From the NCBI RefSeq assembly GCF_900177745.1, contig NZ_FXAR01000001.1, positions 603,647 through 667,646 of the forward strand: a stretch of DNA of 64,000 nucleotides, read 5' to 3'. The stretch is from Corynebacterium pollutisoli. GTDB lineage: Bacteria; Actinomycetota; Actinomycetes; Mycobacteriales; Mycobacteriaceae. The translations under genes and the position numbers were made by a program. Of the stretch, positions 1-9,046 are shown one piece after another. Under the pieces are notes generated by a model, which saw nothing but the letters and a program-made list of their open reading frames with translations, was not told the DNA's origin and did no database searches. Numbering within the stretch: position 1 is the first letter of the stretch; each line of letters starts with the position of its first letter.

Positions 1-1
1 G

Positions 2-208
2 TTCCATCAGCTCATCGAGGACGAGTTCGGACGCGCCAAGGGCCGTCACCTCGTCCACTCACACGTCCTGGCGTCGCAGGGGGTCACCGTCGGGGAGCTT
101 GTCGACGCCGGGGCTGACCTGCGGGAAGTCTGGCTCGAGATCTGCCGTGACTTCGACGTTCCGGAGGGGCGGCGGCTCGGACTCGACACGCCGGAGCGAT
201 GGCGTTGA
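2..208 (+). CDS. DUF3046 family protein, 3' part
   Basis: Only the last 68 codons lie in the window, reading from FHQLIEDEFG to DTPERWR and a TGA at 206-208. The product is a short soluble protein of the actinobacterial DUF3046 family, which is commonly encoded just upstream of recA. The function is unknown. The start codon lies before the window; the family is only about 65-75 residues long, so very little is missing. It carries one exact copy of the iterated word GCTTGTCGACGCC (97-109), where leucine is written with CTT, a codon otherwise uncommon in these genes. The recA SOS box begins 3 bp after its stop. Confidence 0.8.
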   Translation, partial: FHQLIEDEFGRAKGRHLVHSHVLASQGVTVGELVDAGADLREVWLEICRDFDVPEGRRLGLDTPERWR

Positions 209-210
209 GT

Positions 211-236
211 TCGAACAGGCGTGCGTGTATGTTCGA
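211..236 (+). promoter_or_regulatory. LexA/SOS box region upstream of recA
   Basis: TCGAACAGGCGTGCGT at 211-226 has a perfect left half of the actinobacterial SOS box (TCGAAC-N4-GTTCGA type) and a degenerate right half. A second half-site, TGTTCGA, follows at 230-236. It lies about 175-200 bp before the recA start. LexA is encoded at 26861-27562 in this window. The assignment rests on sequence resemblance and position. Confidence 0.6.
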
Positions 237-410
237 AGTCGATGGTCCACACGTCGCACCCTGTGGATATCGTCAGGGCCGGAATGCACGCGGTGCCGCC
301 GGCTCGCGGAATCCGGGATCCTTTCGCAGGTGACCGGAGTCTAAGAGGGTGTGGACAAAACCCGACACGAGACCGGCACCACCGACCACCCAACAGAAGG
401 AACCGTCACC

Positions 411-1547
411 ATGGCACCCAAGAAGAAGGCCGCCGCACCGAAGGGCGATGACCGGCAGAAGGCACTCGACGCCGCGCTGGCGATGATCGAGAAGGATTTC
501 GGCAAGGGCGCCGTCATGCGCCTCGGCGACGACAACCGTCCGCCGATCCAGGTCATCTCCTCCGGCAACACCGCCATTGACGTCGCGCTCGGCATCGGCG
601 GCTACCCGCGCGGCCGCATCATCGAGGTGTACGGTCCGGAGTCCTCCGGTAAGACCACCGTCGCCCTGCACGCCATCGCCCAGGCACAGAAGGCCGGCGG
701 CATCGCCGCGTTCATCGACGCGGAGCACGCCCTCGACCCCGACTACGCCAAGAAGCTCGGCGTGGACACCGACGCCCTGCTGGTCTCCCAGCCGGACACC
801 GGTGAGCAGGCCCTGGAGATCGCGGATATGCTCGTGCGCTCCGGCGCCATCGACATCATCGTCATCGACTCCGTCGCCGCGCTGACCCCGAAGGCCGAGA
901 TCGAGGGTGAGATGGGTGACTCCCACGTCGGCCTGCAGGCCCGCCTCATGAGCCAGGCGCTGCGCAAGATGACCGGCGCCCTGCACTCCTCGGGCACCAC
1001 CGCCATCTTCATCAACCAGCTGCGCGAGAAGATCGGCGTCATGTTCGGCTCCCCGGAGACCACCACCGGCGGTAAGGCCCTGAAGTTCTACGCCTCCGTG
1101 CGCCTCGACGTCCGTCGTATCCAGACCCTTAAGGACGGCCAGGATGCGATCGGTAACCGCACCCGCGTCAAGGTGGTCAAGAACAAGGTCTCCCCGCCGT
1201 TCAAGATCGCCGAGTTCGACATCATCTACGGCGAGGGCATCTCGCGGGAGTCCTCCCTCATCGACATGGGCGTGGAGAACGGTATCGTGAAGAAGTCCGG
1301 CTCCTGGTTCACCTACGAGGGGGACCAGCTCGGCCAGGGCAAGGAGAAGGCCCGCCTGCTGCTCAAGGAGACCCCGGAGCTGGCGGACGAGATCGAGCGT
1401 AAGATCTTCGCCAAGCTGGGCATCGGCCCCGACGCCGCCACCGCCGAGAGCGATCTCAGCGACGACCCGGTCGACATGGTCCCCAACGTCGACTTCGACG
1501 ACGAGGATGACCTGGCCGGCGACACGGTGGCCGCCACCGCGGAGTAG
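411..1547 (+). CDS. recA: RecA recombinase
   Basis: ATP-dependent DNA strand-exchange protein for homologous recombination, and co-protease for LexA self-cleavage. The 378-residue product has Walker [10 protein letters not shown] at about residues 75-83, followed by the conserved RecA core ([21 protein letters not shown]) and an acidic C-terminal tail (DDEDD). The start is the ATG at 411, preceded by AGAAGGA at 396-402. An upstream in-frame ATG at 351 would add 20 poorly conserved residues and has no comparable ribosome site. No intein is present, unlike some mycobacterial RecA proteins. recX follows 3 bp downstream, so the two are probably co-transcribed under SOS control through the box at 211-226. 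Confidence 0.98.
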   Translation: MAPKKKAAAPKGDDRQKALDAALAMIEKDFGKGAVMRLGDDNRPPIQVISSGNTAIDVALGIGGYPRGRIIEVYGPESSGKTTVALHAIAQAQKAGGIAAFIDAEHALDPDYAKKLGVDTDALLVSQPDTGEQALEIADMLVRSGAIDIIVIDSVAALTPKAEIEGEMGDSHVGLQARLMSQALRKMTGALHSSGTTAIFINQLREKIGVMFGSPETTTGGKALKFYASVRLDVRRIQTLKDGQDAIGNRTRVKVVKNKVSPPFKIAEFDIIYGEGISRESSLIDMGVENGIVKKSGSWFTYEGDQLGQGKEKARLLLKETPELADEIERKIFAKLGIGPDAATAESDLSDDPVDMVPNVDFDDEDDLAGDTVAATAE

Positions 1548-1550
1548 CCG

Positions 1551-2126
1551 ATGGAGCGGGACGCACGGATCGACCAGCTGCGGCAGGCCCTGGCGGACTT
1601 CCGCCCGGGCAGCCTCTTCGACCACGAGGCCGAGGAGGCGAAGGCCGCGGTGCGCAAGCGCGCCCTTTTGTTTCTCGACGCCCGGGCGCGCTCCCGCCAC
1701 GAGCTCCGTGGCCGGTTGCTCGACCTCGAGTTCGAGGAGGCGGTGGTCGACGACGTCCTCGACGACCTCGCCGGTGTCGGCCTGCTCGACGACGCCGCCT
1801 TCGCCCACGAGTGGGTGCGGCAGCGCCACGCCCGGCGGGGGAAGTCCTCCCGCGTGCTCGACCGGGAGCTGCAGGACAAGGGCGTCGACTCCGCCACCCG
1901 CGCCGACGCCCTCGAGCAGATCGACGCGGCCGACGAGGAGGCCACGGCCCGCGCCCTGGCCGAGAAGAAGGCCCGCTCGGTGCGAACCGTGCCCGCTGAC
2001 CGCGCGGAGAGCGACAAGGCGCTGCGCCGCATCGTCGGCGTGCTCGCCCGCCGCGGCTTCGCCCAGGGGATGAGCCTGCGGATCGCCCGCGACGCCCTCG
2101 ACGAGCGGGTCGCACAGCTGAGCTGA
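1551..2126 (+). CDS. recX: RecX regulatory protein
   Basis: Small regulator that binds RecA filaments and limits their growth and activity. The 191-residue protein has the three-helix repeats of Rec[54 protein letters not shown] is the central repeat region (about residues 37-88). It starts 3 bp after the recA stop, the usual arrangement, so it depends on the recA promoter. Beyond its 3' end lies the convergent lipoprotein gene, whose open frame has no stop and continues antisense through all of recX. Confidence 0.93.
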   Translation: MERDARIDQLRQALADFRPGSLFDHEAEEAKAAVRKRALLFLDARARSRHELRGRLLDLEFEEAVVDDVLDDLAGVGLLDDAAFAHEWVRQRHARRGKSSRVLDRELQDKGVDSATRADALEQIDAADEEATARALAEKKARSVRTVPADRAESDKALRRIVGVLARRGFAQGMSLRIARDALDERVAQLS

Positions 2127-2133
2127 CCCGGGC

Positions 2134-3154
2134 TCAGTCCCCGGAGCTCCCCGGAGGTCCCCAGGAGGGTGAGGCCCCAGGTGTCGAACCACGGGGCGAT
2201 CGCGGTGACACCGACCACGCCGCTCCCCGGGTTTCCTCCGCTGACGACGCCGACCGCCCACAGGCCCTCGTCGGTCATCGCGAAGCCCGGCCCGCCGGCG
2301 TCGTCCCAGTTGATGGCCGCCGTGAACCGGAACAGTCCCTCGGCCACCGTGCCTTCGTACTCGCCGCAGGACAGGCCCGTGCCCGCACCGAGGTGGCACA
2401 GGCGGGGCGAGTTCTCCTCCAGCCACGCCAGATCGCGGACGCCGAGCAGCGGTTCCGGGAAGGCGAGGCCCGGGCTGGTCGAGACTCCGTCCTCCAGGGC
2501 GACGAGGGCGATCTCGGGGCCGTGGCCGTTGTCGACGCTCTCGACCACCGTGCCGATCGGCTGGTCGACTGTGAGCTGCGTGTCCGGTGCACCGCAGAGG
2601 GTGGCGGTGAGCAGGGTGGTCCGCCCGTCGCGTTCCGCGAGGAAACCGGCGGAGCAGACCACGTCCCTGCCGGAGATCTCCATCCGGCCACCCGGCACGA
2701 CGGTGCCCGGGTCCCGCAGCCACAGCCAGCTCTCGAGGGCCCGGTCGACGGAGTGGACGAAACCGGACGGGTACGTCGGTACCGCCCCCGCGGCAGGCTG
2801 CTCCCACGTGGTGGTGACGTGGAGGTCCCACACGGGCATGACGTCCCCGGCGTCGGACAGGGTGGCCTCGCATGTGTAGGCCCCCTCCACGATCCGGCCC
2901 TCCAGGCTCTGCATGAGCATGGAGCCGGTGCCCGTCGCCGCGTCCCCGCCGTCCCGGAACTGCGTGTCCGTCCCCGCGAGTGGATCCTCCTCGGTGGCGG
3001 GGTAGAGGCCCTCCGCGTCGGACTCGTCGAGGAACGCGATGACGCAGTCCGAGCCCATCGACACCTCCCGGATCTCCTGGTCCCAGGCGGAGAGCTCCCC
3101 GCCTGATGTCGAACAGGCGGTGAGCGTGCCGACGCCGAGCAGGACCACAAGCAT
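2134..3154 (-). CDS. Lipoprotein with inactive trypsin-like (S1) fold; 3' end uncertain
   Basis: The signal peptide MLVVLLGVGTLTAC has lipobox LTAC with the acylated Cys at residue 14, so this is probably an exported membrane-anchored lipoprotein. Residues about 165-330 resemble bacterial trypsin-like proteases: CSAGFLAE...LLTATLCG sits where CTAGF...LTAGHCG is expected, PEIALVAL where the catalytic Asp segment is expected, and WDDAGGPGF where GDSGGP is expected. The apparent changes are His to Leu186, Asp to Glu214 and Ser to Ala286, so the protein is probably catalytically dead. The frame has no stop after the fold ends near residue 331 and stays open antisense to recX down to 1313. The end given here (2134) is a TGA in the +1 frame and assumes a 1-nt indel. 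Function unknown; substrate or peptide binding is possible. Confidence 0.6.
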
Positions 3155-3187
3155 GCGGGCGAAACAGTTCTCACCCCCAAACTAGAC

Positions 3188-3223
3188 GACGCCGCCGTCA
3201 CCTGCGCAGGTGACGGCGGCGTC
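3188..3223 (-). terminator. Terminator of gluABCD, perfect 36-bp palindrome
   Basis: Two 18-bp arms (GACGCCGCCGTCACCTGC and its exact complement) form a perfect palindrome just after the gluD stop, followed on the - strand by a short T-containing tract. The 13-bp dispersed word (3218-3230) overlaps the arm proximal to gluD and begins 6 nt after the gluD stop. Confidence 0.8.
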
Positions 3224-3236
3224 GACAAGCGGGGTG

Positions 3237-4175
3237 TTACTGGCCCGGATTCTTGATCTCGACGTAGTCGGGATCGTGCCAGTCGACGTTGACGTTGTCC
3301 TTGGTGTCGAGACCCTGGTCGGGGAGCTCGGGGACCTTGGCCACGATGTTGCGGCGGGCACGGCCGGCGCGGAGCTGCCGCTCGATGCGCTGCGCCAGGG
3401 AGGTCAGCGCCCAGTTGATGAGGATCATGATGATCGCCACGACCGTGAGCGAGGCCAGGAAGTTCTGGTTGACGGACGCCGTCTGGATACCGGAACGGAC
3501 GACCTCGACGTAACCGATCTGGTAACCAAGCGCGGAGTCCTTCAGCGCGATGACCATCTGCGCGATGAGCGCCGGCAGCATGGCGGCGATCGCCTGCGGC
3601 AGGAGAATCGTGCGCATCGTCTGCGAGTGGGACATGCCCAGCGCGCGGGCCGCCTCCGTCTGACCCTTCGGCAGGGACTTGATGCCCGAGCGGAGGATCT
3701 CGGCAATGACCGAACCGTTGTACATCGTCAGACCGAAGACCACAGCCGCGAAGGCGAGCTCACGCGGCGGGACCATGCGGTAGATGGCGAAGAGCTGGTA
3801 CGCGAAGATCATGAGCAGCAGCACCGGGATGGCGCGGAAGAACTCGACGATCACACCGCACACCCAGCGGACCGGGGCGACCTCGGAGAGGCGGCCCAGA
3901 CCGAGGATGACACCCAGGATCATGGCCAGGATGATGGACACGAACGCGGACTTCAGGGTGCCCCACAGGCCCGGGAGGATGTACGTCCGCCAGGTCAGCG
4001 AGTCGAGGAACGGGGTCCACTTCGCGGCCTCGAGCTGACCGTTGTTGCCCAGCGTCCAGCCGATCCAGCCGAGGACCGCGACGGTGACCACCGCGGTGAG
4101 GACCGTGAAGATGAGGTTGTTGCGACGACCGCGGGGGCCGGGGGCGTCGTAAAGCACTGTCGCACGTACGGACAT
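3237..4175 (-). CDS. gluD: Glutamate ABC transporter permease GluD
   Basis: Inner-membrane subunit of the glutamate uptake ABC transporter, and the second permease of the GluC-GluD heterodimer. The 312-residue protein is hydrophobic with about five to six membrane segments and the permease motif [22 protein letters not shown] (about residues 180-200) that contacts the ATPase. The C-terminus is a charged cytoplasmic tail of about 50 residues. The start ATG overlaps the gluC stop by one base (TAATG), which implies translational coupling. It is the last gene of gluABCD and is followed by a strong terminator. Confidence 0.93.
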   Translation of the reverse strand: MSVRATVLYDAPGPRGRRNNLIFTVLTAVVTVAVLGWIGWTLGNNGQLEAAKWTPFLDSLTWRTYILPGLWGTLKSAFVSIILAMILGVILGLGRLSEVAPVRWVCGVIVEFFRAIPVLLLMIFAYQLFAIYRMVPPRELAFAAVVFGLTMYNGSVIAEILRSGIKSLPKGQTEAARALGMSHSQTMRTILLPQAIAAMLPALIAQMVIALKDSALGYQIGYVEVVRSGIQTASVNQNFLASLTVVAIIMILINWALTSLAQRIERQLRAGRARRNIVAKVPELPDQGLDTKDNVNVDWHDPDYVEIKNPGQ

Positions 4176-4861
4176 TATTTCCTCACCGCCAGACGATCAG
4201 AGAGACGGCCCAGGGCCAGGCCGGTGGGCAGGGTCAGGATGATGAAGCCCAGGGCGAAGATGCCGAACACCACGAAGAGCATGTTCGCGTGATTCTCGAT
4301 CGTGGACTTCATGAGCAGCGACGCCTCCGCGACACCGATCGCCGAGGCGATCGTGGTGTTCTTCGTCAACGCGATGAGCGTGTTGCCCAGCGGGACGATC
4401 GCGGCGCGCACCGCCTGCGGGAAGACGATGTTGCCGAAGATCTGCCCGAACGACAGACCCAGGGAACGCGCCGCCTCCGCCTGGCCGAAATGCACCGTGT
4501 TGATGCCGGAGCGCAGCGACTCCGCCACGAACGCCGAGGTGTACAGGATGAAACCGAGCACCGCGAGGCGGAAGTTGTTGTCCACCAGGAAGGTGGGGGA
4601 GCTCCGGTCGGCCATGACCAGACCCAGGTTCTGGTACAGGCCGAAGGAACAGAAGATGATGATGAGCGTGAGCGGCGTGTTACGCACCGTGGTGATGTAG
4701 AACGTCGCCAGCCCACGCAGGATCTTCACCGGGGAGACCCTCATGGCGGTGAGAATGGTGCCGAGGATCATGGATCCGATCGCTGAGTACACCGTCAGCT
4801 GAATGGTCAGCCAGAAGGCCGGCCACAACCGGGGGCCCAGATCGGCCCATAGTGTCGTCAT
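4175..4861 (-). CDS. gluC: Glutamate ABC transporter permease GluC
   Basis: First permease of the glutamate importer, 228 residues, with a HisM/GlnP-type fold. It has an N-terminal hydrophobic segment, four to five further membrane helices, and the coupling motif [22 protein letters not shown] (about residues 130-150). It lies 21 bp downstream of gluB and is coupled to gluD through a 1-nt overlap. Its partners are the ATPase GluA and the binding lipoprotein GluB from the same operon. Confidence 0.93.
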   Translation of the reverse strand: MTTLWADLGPRLWPAFWLTIQLTVYSAIGSMILGTILTAMRVSPVKILRGLATFYITTVRNTPLTLIIIFCSFGLYQNLGLVMADRSSPTFLVDNNFRLAVLGFILYTSAFVAESLRSGINTVHFGQAEAARSLGLSFGQIFGNIVFPQAVRAAIVPLGNTLIALTKNTTIASAIGVAEASLLMKSTIENHANMLFVVFGIFALGFIILTLPTGLALGRLSDRLAVRK

Positions 4862-4882
4862 GAGGGACTCCTTGCGTGCGGA

Positions 4883-5761
4883 CTAGTTCTCGTCGAGGAA
4901 GGAGAGATCGCCCGGCTCACCCGGGGAGACGGCCTCGTCGCCACCGAGGTTCGACTGCAGGAGACGGTCGAACTCGCCCGACTCGTGCAGATCGGTCAGC
5001 GCCGCGTTGATGGCGTCCGTGCCCTCCTGATCGTCCTTGGCCAGGCCGATGCCGTAGTACTCGTTGGTGAACGGCTCGCCGTCCTGCTCCATCTCGATGA
5101 CCTTGAACTGGCCCGGGGCCTGCGCGGAGTAGCCGAGCAGGATGGTGGCGTCGGTGGTCATCGCGTCGATGTTGCCCTGGCGCAGCGCCTCGACACAGGA
5201 GGAGTAGGTGTCGTACTCCTGCAGCTGGACACCCGGCAGAGCGTCCTTGACCTTCTGCGCCGGGGTGGAACCGGTGACGGAGCAGAGGATCTTGCCGTCG
5301 AGGGACTCGAGATCGGTGATCTCGGACTCTTCCTCACGGACCAGCAGCGCCTGGTGGGTGATGAGGTACGGGCCACCGAAGTTGACCGACTCGGAACGGC
5401 CCTTGTTGATGGAGTAGGTCGCCGCGATGAGGTCGACCTCACCGTTCTGGATGAGGGTCTCACGCTGTGCGGACGGGGTCTCACGCCAGGTGACGGTCGG
5501 AGCCTCCCAGCCGTTCTCCTCGGCGATGTGGTTGACCACGTACTCGGCGACGTCGACGTCCAGGCCGGCCATGGAGCCGTCCGGGTTGCGCAGGCCGAGA
5601 CCCGGCTGGTCGTACTTGGTGCCGATGGTCACGTCACCCGACTCGATGGCGGCCAGCATGCCGTCACCGCCACCAGCGGAATCACCACAGGCGGCGAGAG
5701 TGGCACCGGCGAGGGCGACGGTGGAGGAGATGGCGGCGAGGCGGAAGATGTTGCGCTTCAT
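4883..5761 (-). CDS. gluB: Glutamate-binding lipoprotein GluB
   Basis: Extracytoplasmic solute-binding protein that captures glutamate for the GluACD transporter. The 292-residue precursor has a lipoprotein signal peptide ending at lipobox LAAC (Cys25), followed by a linker rich in Gly and Ser. The two-lobed SBP-bac-3 fold starts near residue 43 (DVTIGTKYDQPGLGL). ESVNFGGPYLITHQALLV and NIDAMTTDATILLGY are typical ligand-pocket segments. It lies between gluA and gluC, as in C. glutamicum gluABCD. The gap to gluA is 41 bp and may hold no promoter of its own. Confidence 0.94.
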   Translation of the reverse strand: MKRNIFRLAAISSTVALAGATLAACGDSAGGGDGMLAAIESGDVTIGTKYDQPGLGLRNPDGSMAGLDVDVAEYVVNHIAEENGWEAPTVTWRETPSAQRETLIQNGEVDLIAATYSINKGRSESVNFGGPYLITHQALLVREEESEITDLESLDGKILCSVTGSTPAQKVKDALPGVQLQEYDTYSSCVEALRQGNIDAMTTDATILLGYSAQAPGQFKVIEMEQDGEPFTNEYYGIGLAKDDQEGTDAINAALTDLHESGEFDRLLQSNLGGDEAVSPGEPGDLSFLDEN

Positions 5762-5802
5762 GGTTCTATTTCCTTGTCTGGTGAGTCTCTGATGAGAATT
5801 GA

Positions 5803-6594
5803 TCAGTGGGAGAGGATCTTGCCGAGGAAATCCTTGGCACGATCGGTCTTCGGGTTGGTGAAGAACTCGTCGGGGGTGTCGTCCTCGACGATGGCCCCGT
5901 CGGCCATGAAGAGGACCCGGTCCGCGGCGCGGCGCGCGAAGCCCATCTCATGGGTGACCACGACCATGGTTATGCCTTCCTTGGCCAGGCTGGCCATGAC
6001 GTCGAGGACCTCGTTGACCATCTCGGGGTCGAGGGCGGAGGTCGGTTCGTCGAAAAGCATGATCTTCGGGCTCATCGCCAACGCGCGGGCGATGGCCACA
6101 CGCTGCTGCTGGCCGCCCGAGAGCTGCGCCGGGTACTTCTCGGCCTGGTTGGCGATGCCGACCCGTTCCAGCAGCTCCATGGCACGCTTCTCGGCCTCGG
6201 CCTTCTTCTTCTTACGCACCTTCATGGGGCCGAGGGTGACGTTGTCCTTGATGGTCAGATGCGGGAAGAGGTTGAAGGACTGGAACACCATGCCGACGTC
6301 CGCGCGCAGCTTGGCCAGGTCCTTGCCCTCCTCCGGGAGGACGACGCCGTCGATCTCGATGGTGCCGTCCTCGATGGTCTCCAGGCGGTTGATGGTGCGG
6401 CACAGCGTGGACTTGCCGGAACCGGACGGGCCGAGCACGACGACGACCTGGCCCCGGGGGACCTCGAGGTTGATGTCCTTGAGGGCGTGGAAATCGTCGA
6501 AGTACTTCTGCACGTCCGTCATCCGGATCATGACGTCACGCTGCCCGCCGGTGTTCTCGGGAACACGATCCGATGAAGGTGTGGTCTGGGTCAT
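5803..6594 (-). CDS. gluA: Glutamate ABC transporter ATPase GluA
   Basis: ATP-hydrolysing subunit of the glutamate importer. The 263-residue protein carries Walker [10 protein letters not shown] (55-63), the Q-loop, signature LSGGQQQR and Walker [13 protein letters not shown]. It is about 21 residues longer at the N-terminus than the family form I recall, which begins at a Met equivalent to residue 22 here ([11 protein letters not shown]). The upstream ATG at 6594 is preceded at 6 nt by a TAAGAT -10-like hexamer, so a leaderless start there is plausible; the internal Met22 is the alternative. It is the first gene of gluABCD. Its promoter shares the intergenic space with miaB, which contains 11-bp tandem repeats. 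Confidence 0.92.
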   Translation of the reverse strand: MTQTTPSSDRVPENTGGQRDVMIRMTDVQKYFDDFHALKDINLEVPRGQVVVVLGPSGSGKSTLCRTINRLETIEDGTIEIDGVVLPEEGKDLAKLRADVGMVFQSFNLFPHLTIKDNVTLGPMKVRKKKKAEAEKRAMELLERVGIANQAEKYPAQLSGGQQQRVAIARALAMSPKIMLFDEPTSALDPEMVNEVLDVMASLAKEGITMVVVTHEMGFARRAADRVLFMADGAIVEDDTPDEFFTNPKTDRAKDFLGKILSH

Positions 6595-6679
6595 AGGATG
6601 ATCTTAGACATAAACCACGCTTGGTCATCCGACTTTCAGTTAACTTTTCAGCAACGGGGCGAAGATTGTTAAGTGCGTG

Positions 6680-6723
6680 GTTGTTGTGGCGTTGATGTGG
6701 CGTTGATGTGGCGTTGATGTGGC
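6680..6723. repeat. Four tandem 11-bp repeats (GTTGATGTGGC)
   Basis: Three perfect units occupy 6691-6701, 6702-6712 and 6713-6723; an upstream unit with one change (GTTGTTGTGGC) occupies 6680-6690. The array lies in the divergent gluA-miaB intergenic region, just upstream of the miaB -10. The 11-bp period is close to one helical turn, so the array could present repeated protein-binding faces, or it could be simple slippage. Confidence 0.85.
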
Positions 6724-6756
6724 GGCCGACGTTTAGGTCCGGACACGCGGCGCCGA

Positions 6757-6762
6757 TACAAT
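6757..6762 (+). promoter_or_regulatory. -10 element of miaB, leaderless start
   Basis: TACAAT lies 8 nt before the GTG start of miaB. There is no room for a ribosome-binding site, so transcription probably begins at or next to the start codon. Confidence 0.6.
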
Positions 6763-6770
6763 GACGTCCC

Positions 6771-8279
6771 GTGGCACAGCTTGAGACCGATACCCCCCGC
6801 ACCTATGAAGTGCGCACCTTCGGGTGCCAGATGAACGTCCACGATTCCGAGCGACTCTCCGGGCTCCTCGAGGAGGCCGGGTACGAGGCCGCCGTCGATG
6901 AGCAGCCCGACCTCATCGTCTTCAACACCTGCGCCGTCCGCGAGAACGCCGACGAACGCCTCTACGGCACACTCGGCCAGCTCCGCGCCACGAAGCGCGA
7001 GCACCCCGGCCTGCAGATCGCCGTCGGCGGCTGCCTCGCGCAGAAGGACCGCGACACCGTGGTCTCCCGCGCGCCCTGGGTCGACGTGGTGTTCGGCACC
7101 CACAACATCGGCTCCCTGCCGACACTCCTCGAGCGCGCCCGGCACAACGACGAGGCGCAGGTCGAGATCGTCGACGCCCTCGAGGCCTTCCCCTCCGTCC
7201 TGCCCGCCAAGCGCGAATCCGCCTACGCCGGCTGGGTGTCGGTGTCCGTCGGCTGCAACAACACCTGCACCTTCTGCATCGTGCCTTCACTGCGCGGCAA
7301 AGAGATCGATCGCCGCCCCGGCGACATCCTCGCCGAGGTGCAGGCGCTCGTCGACCAGGGCGTCACCGAGGTCACTCTCCTCGGCCAGAACGTCAACGCC
7401 TACGGCGTCAACTTCGCCGACCCCGGAATGGAACGCGACCGCTCCGCCTTCTCTAAGCTGCTGCGCGCCTGTGGCGAGATCGAGGGCCTCGAGCGCCTGC
7501 GATTCACCTCCCCGCACCCGGCCGAGTTCACCTCCGACGTCATCGACGCCATGGCCGAGACCCCGGTCGTGTGCCCGCAGCTGCACATGCCCCTGCAGTC
7601 CGGTTCGGACAAGGTGCTCAAGGAGATGCGCCGCTCCTACCGCTCGGCCAAGTTCCTCGGAATCCTCGACGAGGTGCGCACCAAGATCCCGCACGCGTCC
7701 ATCACCACCGACATCATCGTCGGCTTCCCGGGGGAGACCGAGGAGGACTTCCAGGCCACCCTCGACGTCGTCGAGAAGGCCCGCTTCACCTCCGCCTACA
7801 CCTTCCAGTACTCCCCGCGCCCCGGCACCCCGGCCGCCACCTACACCGACCAGATCCCCAAGGAGGTCGTGCAGGAACGCTTCGAACGCCTCCTCGCCCT
7901 GCAGGAGCGGGTCTCCGCCGAGGAGAACGCACGCCTCGTCGGCACCGAGGTCGAACTGCTCGTCCAGGCCGAGGGCCGCAAGAAGACCGGCCGTATGACC
8001 GGCCGCGCCCGCGACGGCCGCCTCGTCCACTTCGCTCCCGTCGGCGCCCTCGACGGCGACATCCGCCCCGGCGACGTGGTCACCACCACCGTCACCGCCT
8101 CCGCCCCGCACCACCTGCTTGCTGACTCCGACGTCATCACCCACCGCCGCACCCGCGCCGGTGACATGTCCGCCGCCGGCCAGGTCCCCACCACCGAGCC
8201 CATCGGCGTCGGCCTGGGCCTGCCGTCCGTCGGCCGCCCGGTCACACCCCCGGCCGCCGCGGATTCCTGCGGCTGCTGA
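6771..8279 (+). CDS. miaB: tRNA-2-methylthio-N6-dimethylallyladenosine synthase MiaB
   Basis: Radical-SAM methylthiotransferase that converts i6A37 to ms2i6A37 in tRNAs. The 502-residue protein shows the N-terminal methylthiotransferase domain with its three cluster cysteines (RTFGCQMN C19, NTCAV near 55, GGCLAQK near 89). The radical-SAM motif CNNTCTFC follows (C162, C166, C169), then a TRAM RNA-binding domain near residues 380-440. The C-terminal extension ends in Cys-Gly-Cys. It starts with GTG in a leaderless context. Its substrate is made by MiaA (13238-14146 in this window). A membrane protein gene follows 41 bp downstream, the mycobacterial arrangement as I recall it. Confidence 0.96.
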   Translation: MAQLETDTPRTYEVRTFGCQMNVHDSERLSGLLEEAGYEAAVDEQPDLIVFNTCAVRENADERLYGTLGQLRATKREHPGLQIAVGGCLAQKDRDTVVSRAPWVDVVFGTHNIGSLPTLLERARHNDEAQVEIVDALEAFPSVLPAKRESAYAGWVSVSVGCNNTCTFCIVPSLRGKEIDRRPGDILAEVQALVDQGVTEVTLLGQNVNAYGVNFADPGMERDRSAFSKLLRACGEIEGLERLRFTSPHPAEFTSDVIDAMAETPVVCPQLHMPLQSGSDKVLKEMRRSYRSAKFLGILDEVRTKIPHASITTDIIVGFPGETEEDFQATLDVVEKARFTSAYTFQYSPRPGTPAATYTDQIPKEVVQERFERLLALQERVSAEENARLVGTEVELLVQAEGRKKTGRMTGRARDGRLVHFAPVGALDGDIRPGDVVTTTVTASAPHHLLADSDVITHRRTRAGDMSAAGQVPTTEPIGVGLGLPSVGRPVTPPAAADSCGC

Positions 8280-8320
8280 CGTAGGCTCGACACATCACCC
8301 CGACACACCAAGGAGCAGAC

Positions 8321-8938
8321 GTGAGCAACGACCATCAGGAGCTGGCCACCCGTGAGAAGCGCGTGGCATCCCGGCTGGATCTGGGAGGCCGGCTGTGGTT
8401 CTTCGTCGGGGCGCTCGTGTTGTACGTCATCTCCCTGGTCCTGCCGCAGGCCGGGTCGGTGCGCGGGTACGAGGTGCTGCTGCAGACCTCCGCCGCAGAT
8501 GACGCCGGCATCAAAATCACCGAGTATGTCTACGCCATCCTCATCTTCCTGGGCATCGGCGTCCTGACGACGCTGACGCTGCTCACCCGCCGCCTGGCCG
8601 TGGCGATCCCGGCGTGGATGCTCACCACCGTGGGCCTCGCGTACTCGGTGTTCGCCATGTGGCTGCGCCAGACTCGCTCCAGCGCCGACGACGGCGTCGA
8701 GATGAACCTCGGCTTCTGGATCTCGCTCCTCGCCGTCGTGCTCGCCTTTCTCGGGTACGCGACGACGATCTTCCGCCGCAACCCCGAACAGGAGCAGCTC
8801 GCGCAGGCCCGCGCCGCCTCCGACAACCTCGACGTCGTCGGCCGCATGCAGCAGCAGGCCAATATCTCCGCCGCGGAGAACCCGCTGCTCGTCGACGACC
8901 GCCGGTCCCGCGCGACCGAACGACACAAGAAGGACTGA
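8321..8938 (+). CDS. Conserved actinobacterial membrane protein
   Basis: 205-residue protein with four predicted membrane segments, at about residues 23-43, 70-90, 97-115 and 132-150, and a soluble charged C-terminal tail of about 55 residues. The GTG start at 8321 follows AGGAG at 8311-8315. It sits downstream of miaB, where mycobacteria carry a similar conserved transmembrane protein (Rv2732c-like, from memory). No catalytic motif is visible and the function is unknown. Copy A of the palindromic intergenic repeat begins 12 bp after its stop. Confidence 0.8.
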   Translation: MSNDHQELATREKRVASRLDLGGRLWFFVGALVLYVISLVLPQAGSVRGYEVLLQTSAADDAGIKITEYVYAILIFLGIGVLTTLTLLTRRLAVAIPAWMLTTVGLAYSVFAMWLRQTRSSADDGVEMNLGFWISLLAVVLAFLGYATTIFRRNPEQEQLAQARAASDNLDVVGRMQQQANISAAENPLLVDDRRSRATERHKKD

Positions 8939-8950
8939 GTGTCGGGGCGG

Positions 8951-9041
8951 CGCGTTGCCGCGTACTCCTCTGTCGCAGGTGGGTGGGCGTAACCCCAGGT
9001 CGGCTGAGTGCAGCCGGGGAATCGGGGTACGCCGCAACGCG
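8951..9041. repeat. Palindromic intergenic repeat, copy A (91 bp)
   Basis: The terminal inverted arms are CGCGTTGCCGCGTAC (8951-8965) and GTACGCCGCAACGCG (9027-9041), complementary with one mismatch in 15. The interior contains CCCAGGT, shared with copies B and C, and the right arm is preceded by AATCGGG as in copy B. The copy ends 6 bp from the stop codon of the nuclease-like gene at 9047. Confidence 0.75.
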
Positions 9042-9046
9042 GCCCG

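Noticed and set aside
351..410. Upstream ATG extending RecA by 20 residues
   Set aside because: The added residues are unlike RecA N-termini, and AGAAGGA sits correctly for the ATG at 411.
273..2873. 866-codon frame on the - strand across recA and recX
   Set aside because: It is antisense to two certain genes, with Arg/Gly/His-rich low-complexity translation typical of high-GC third-position bias. No ribosome site or domain.
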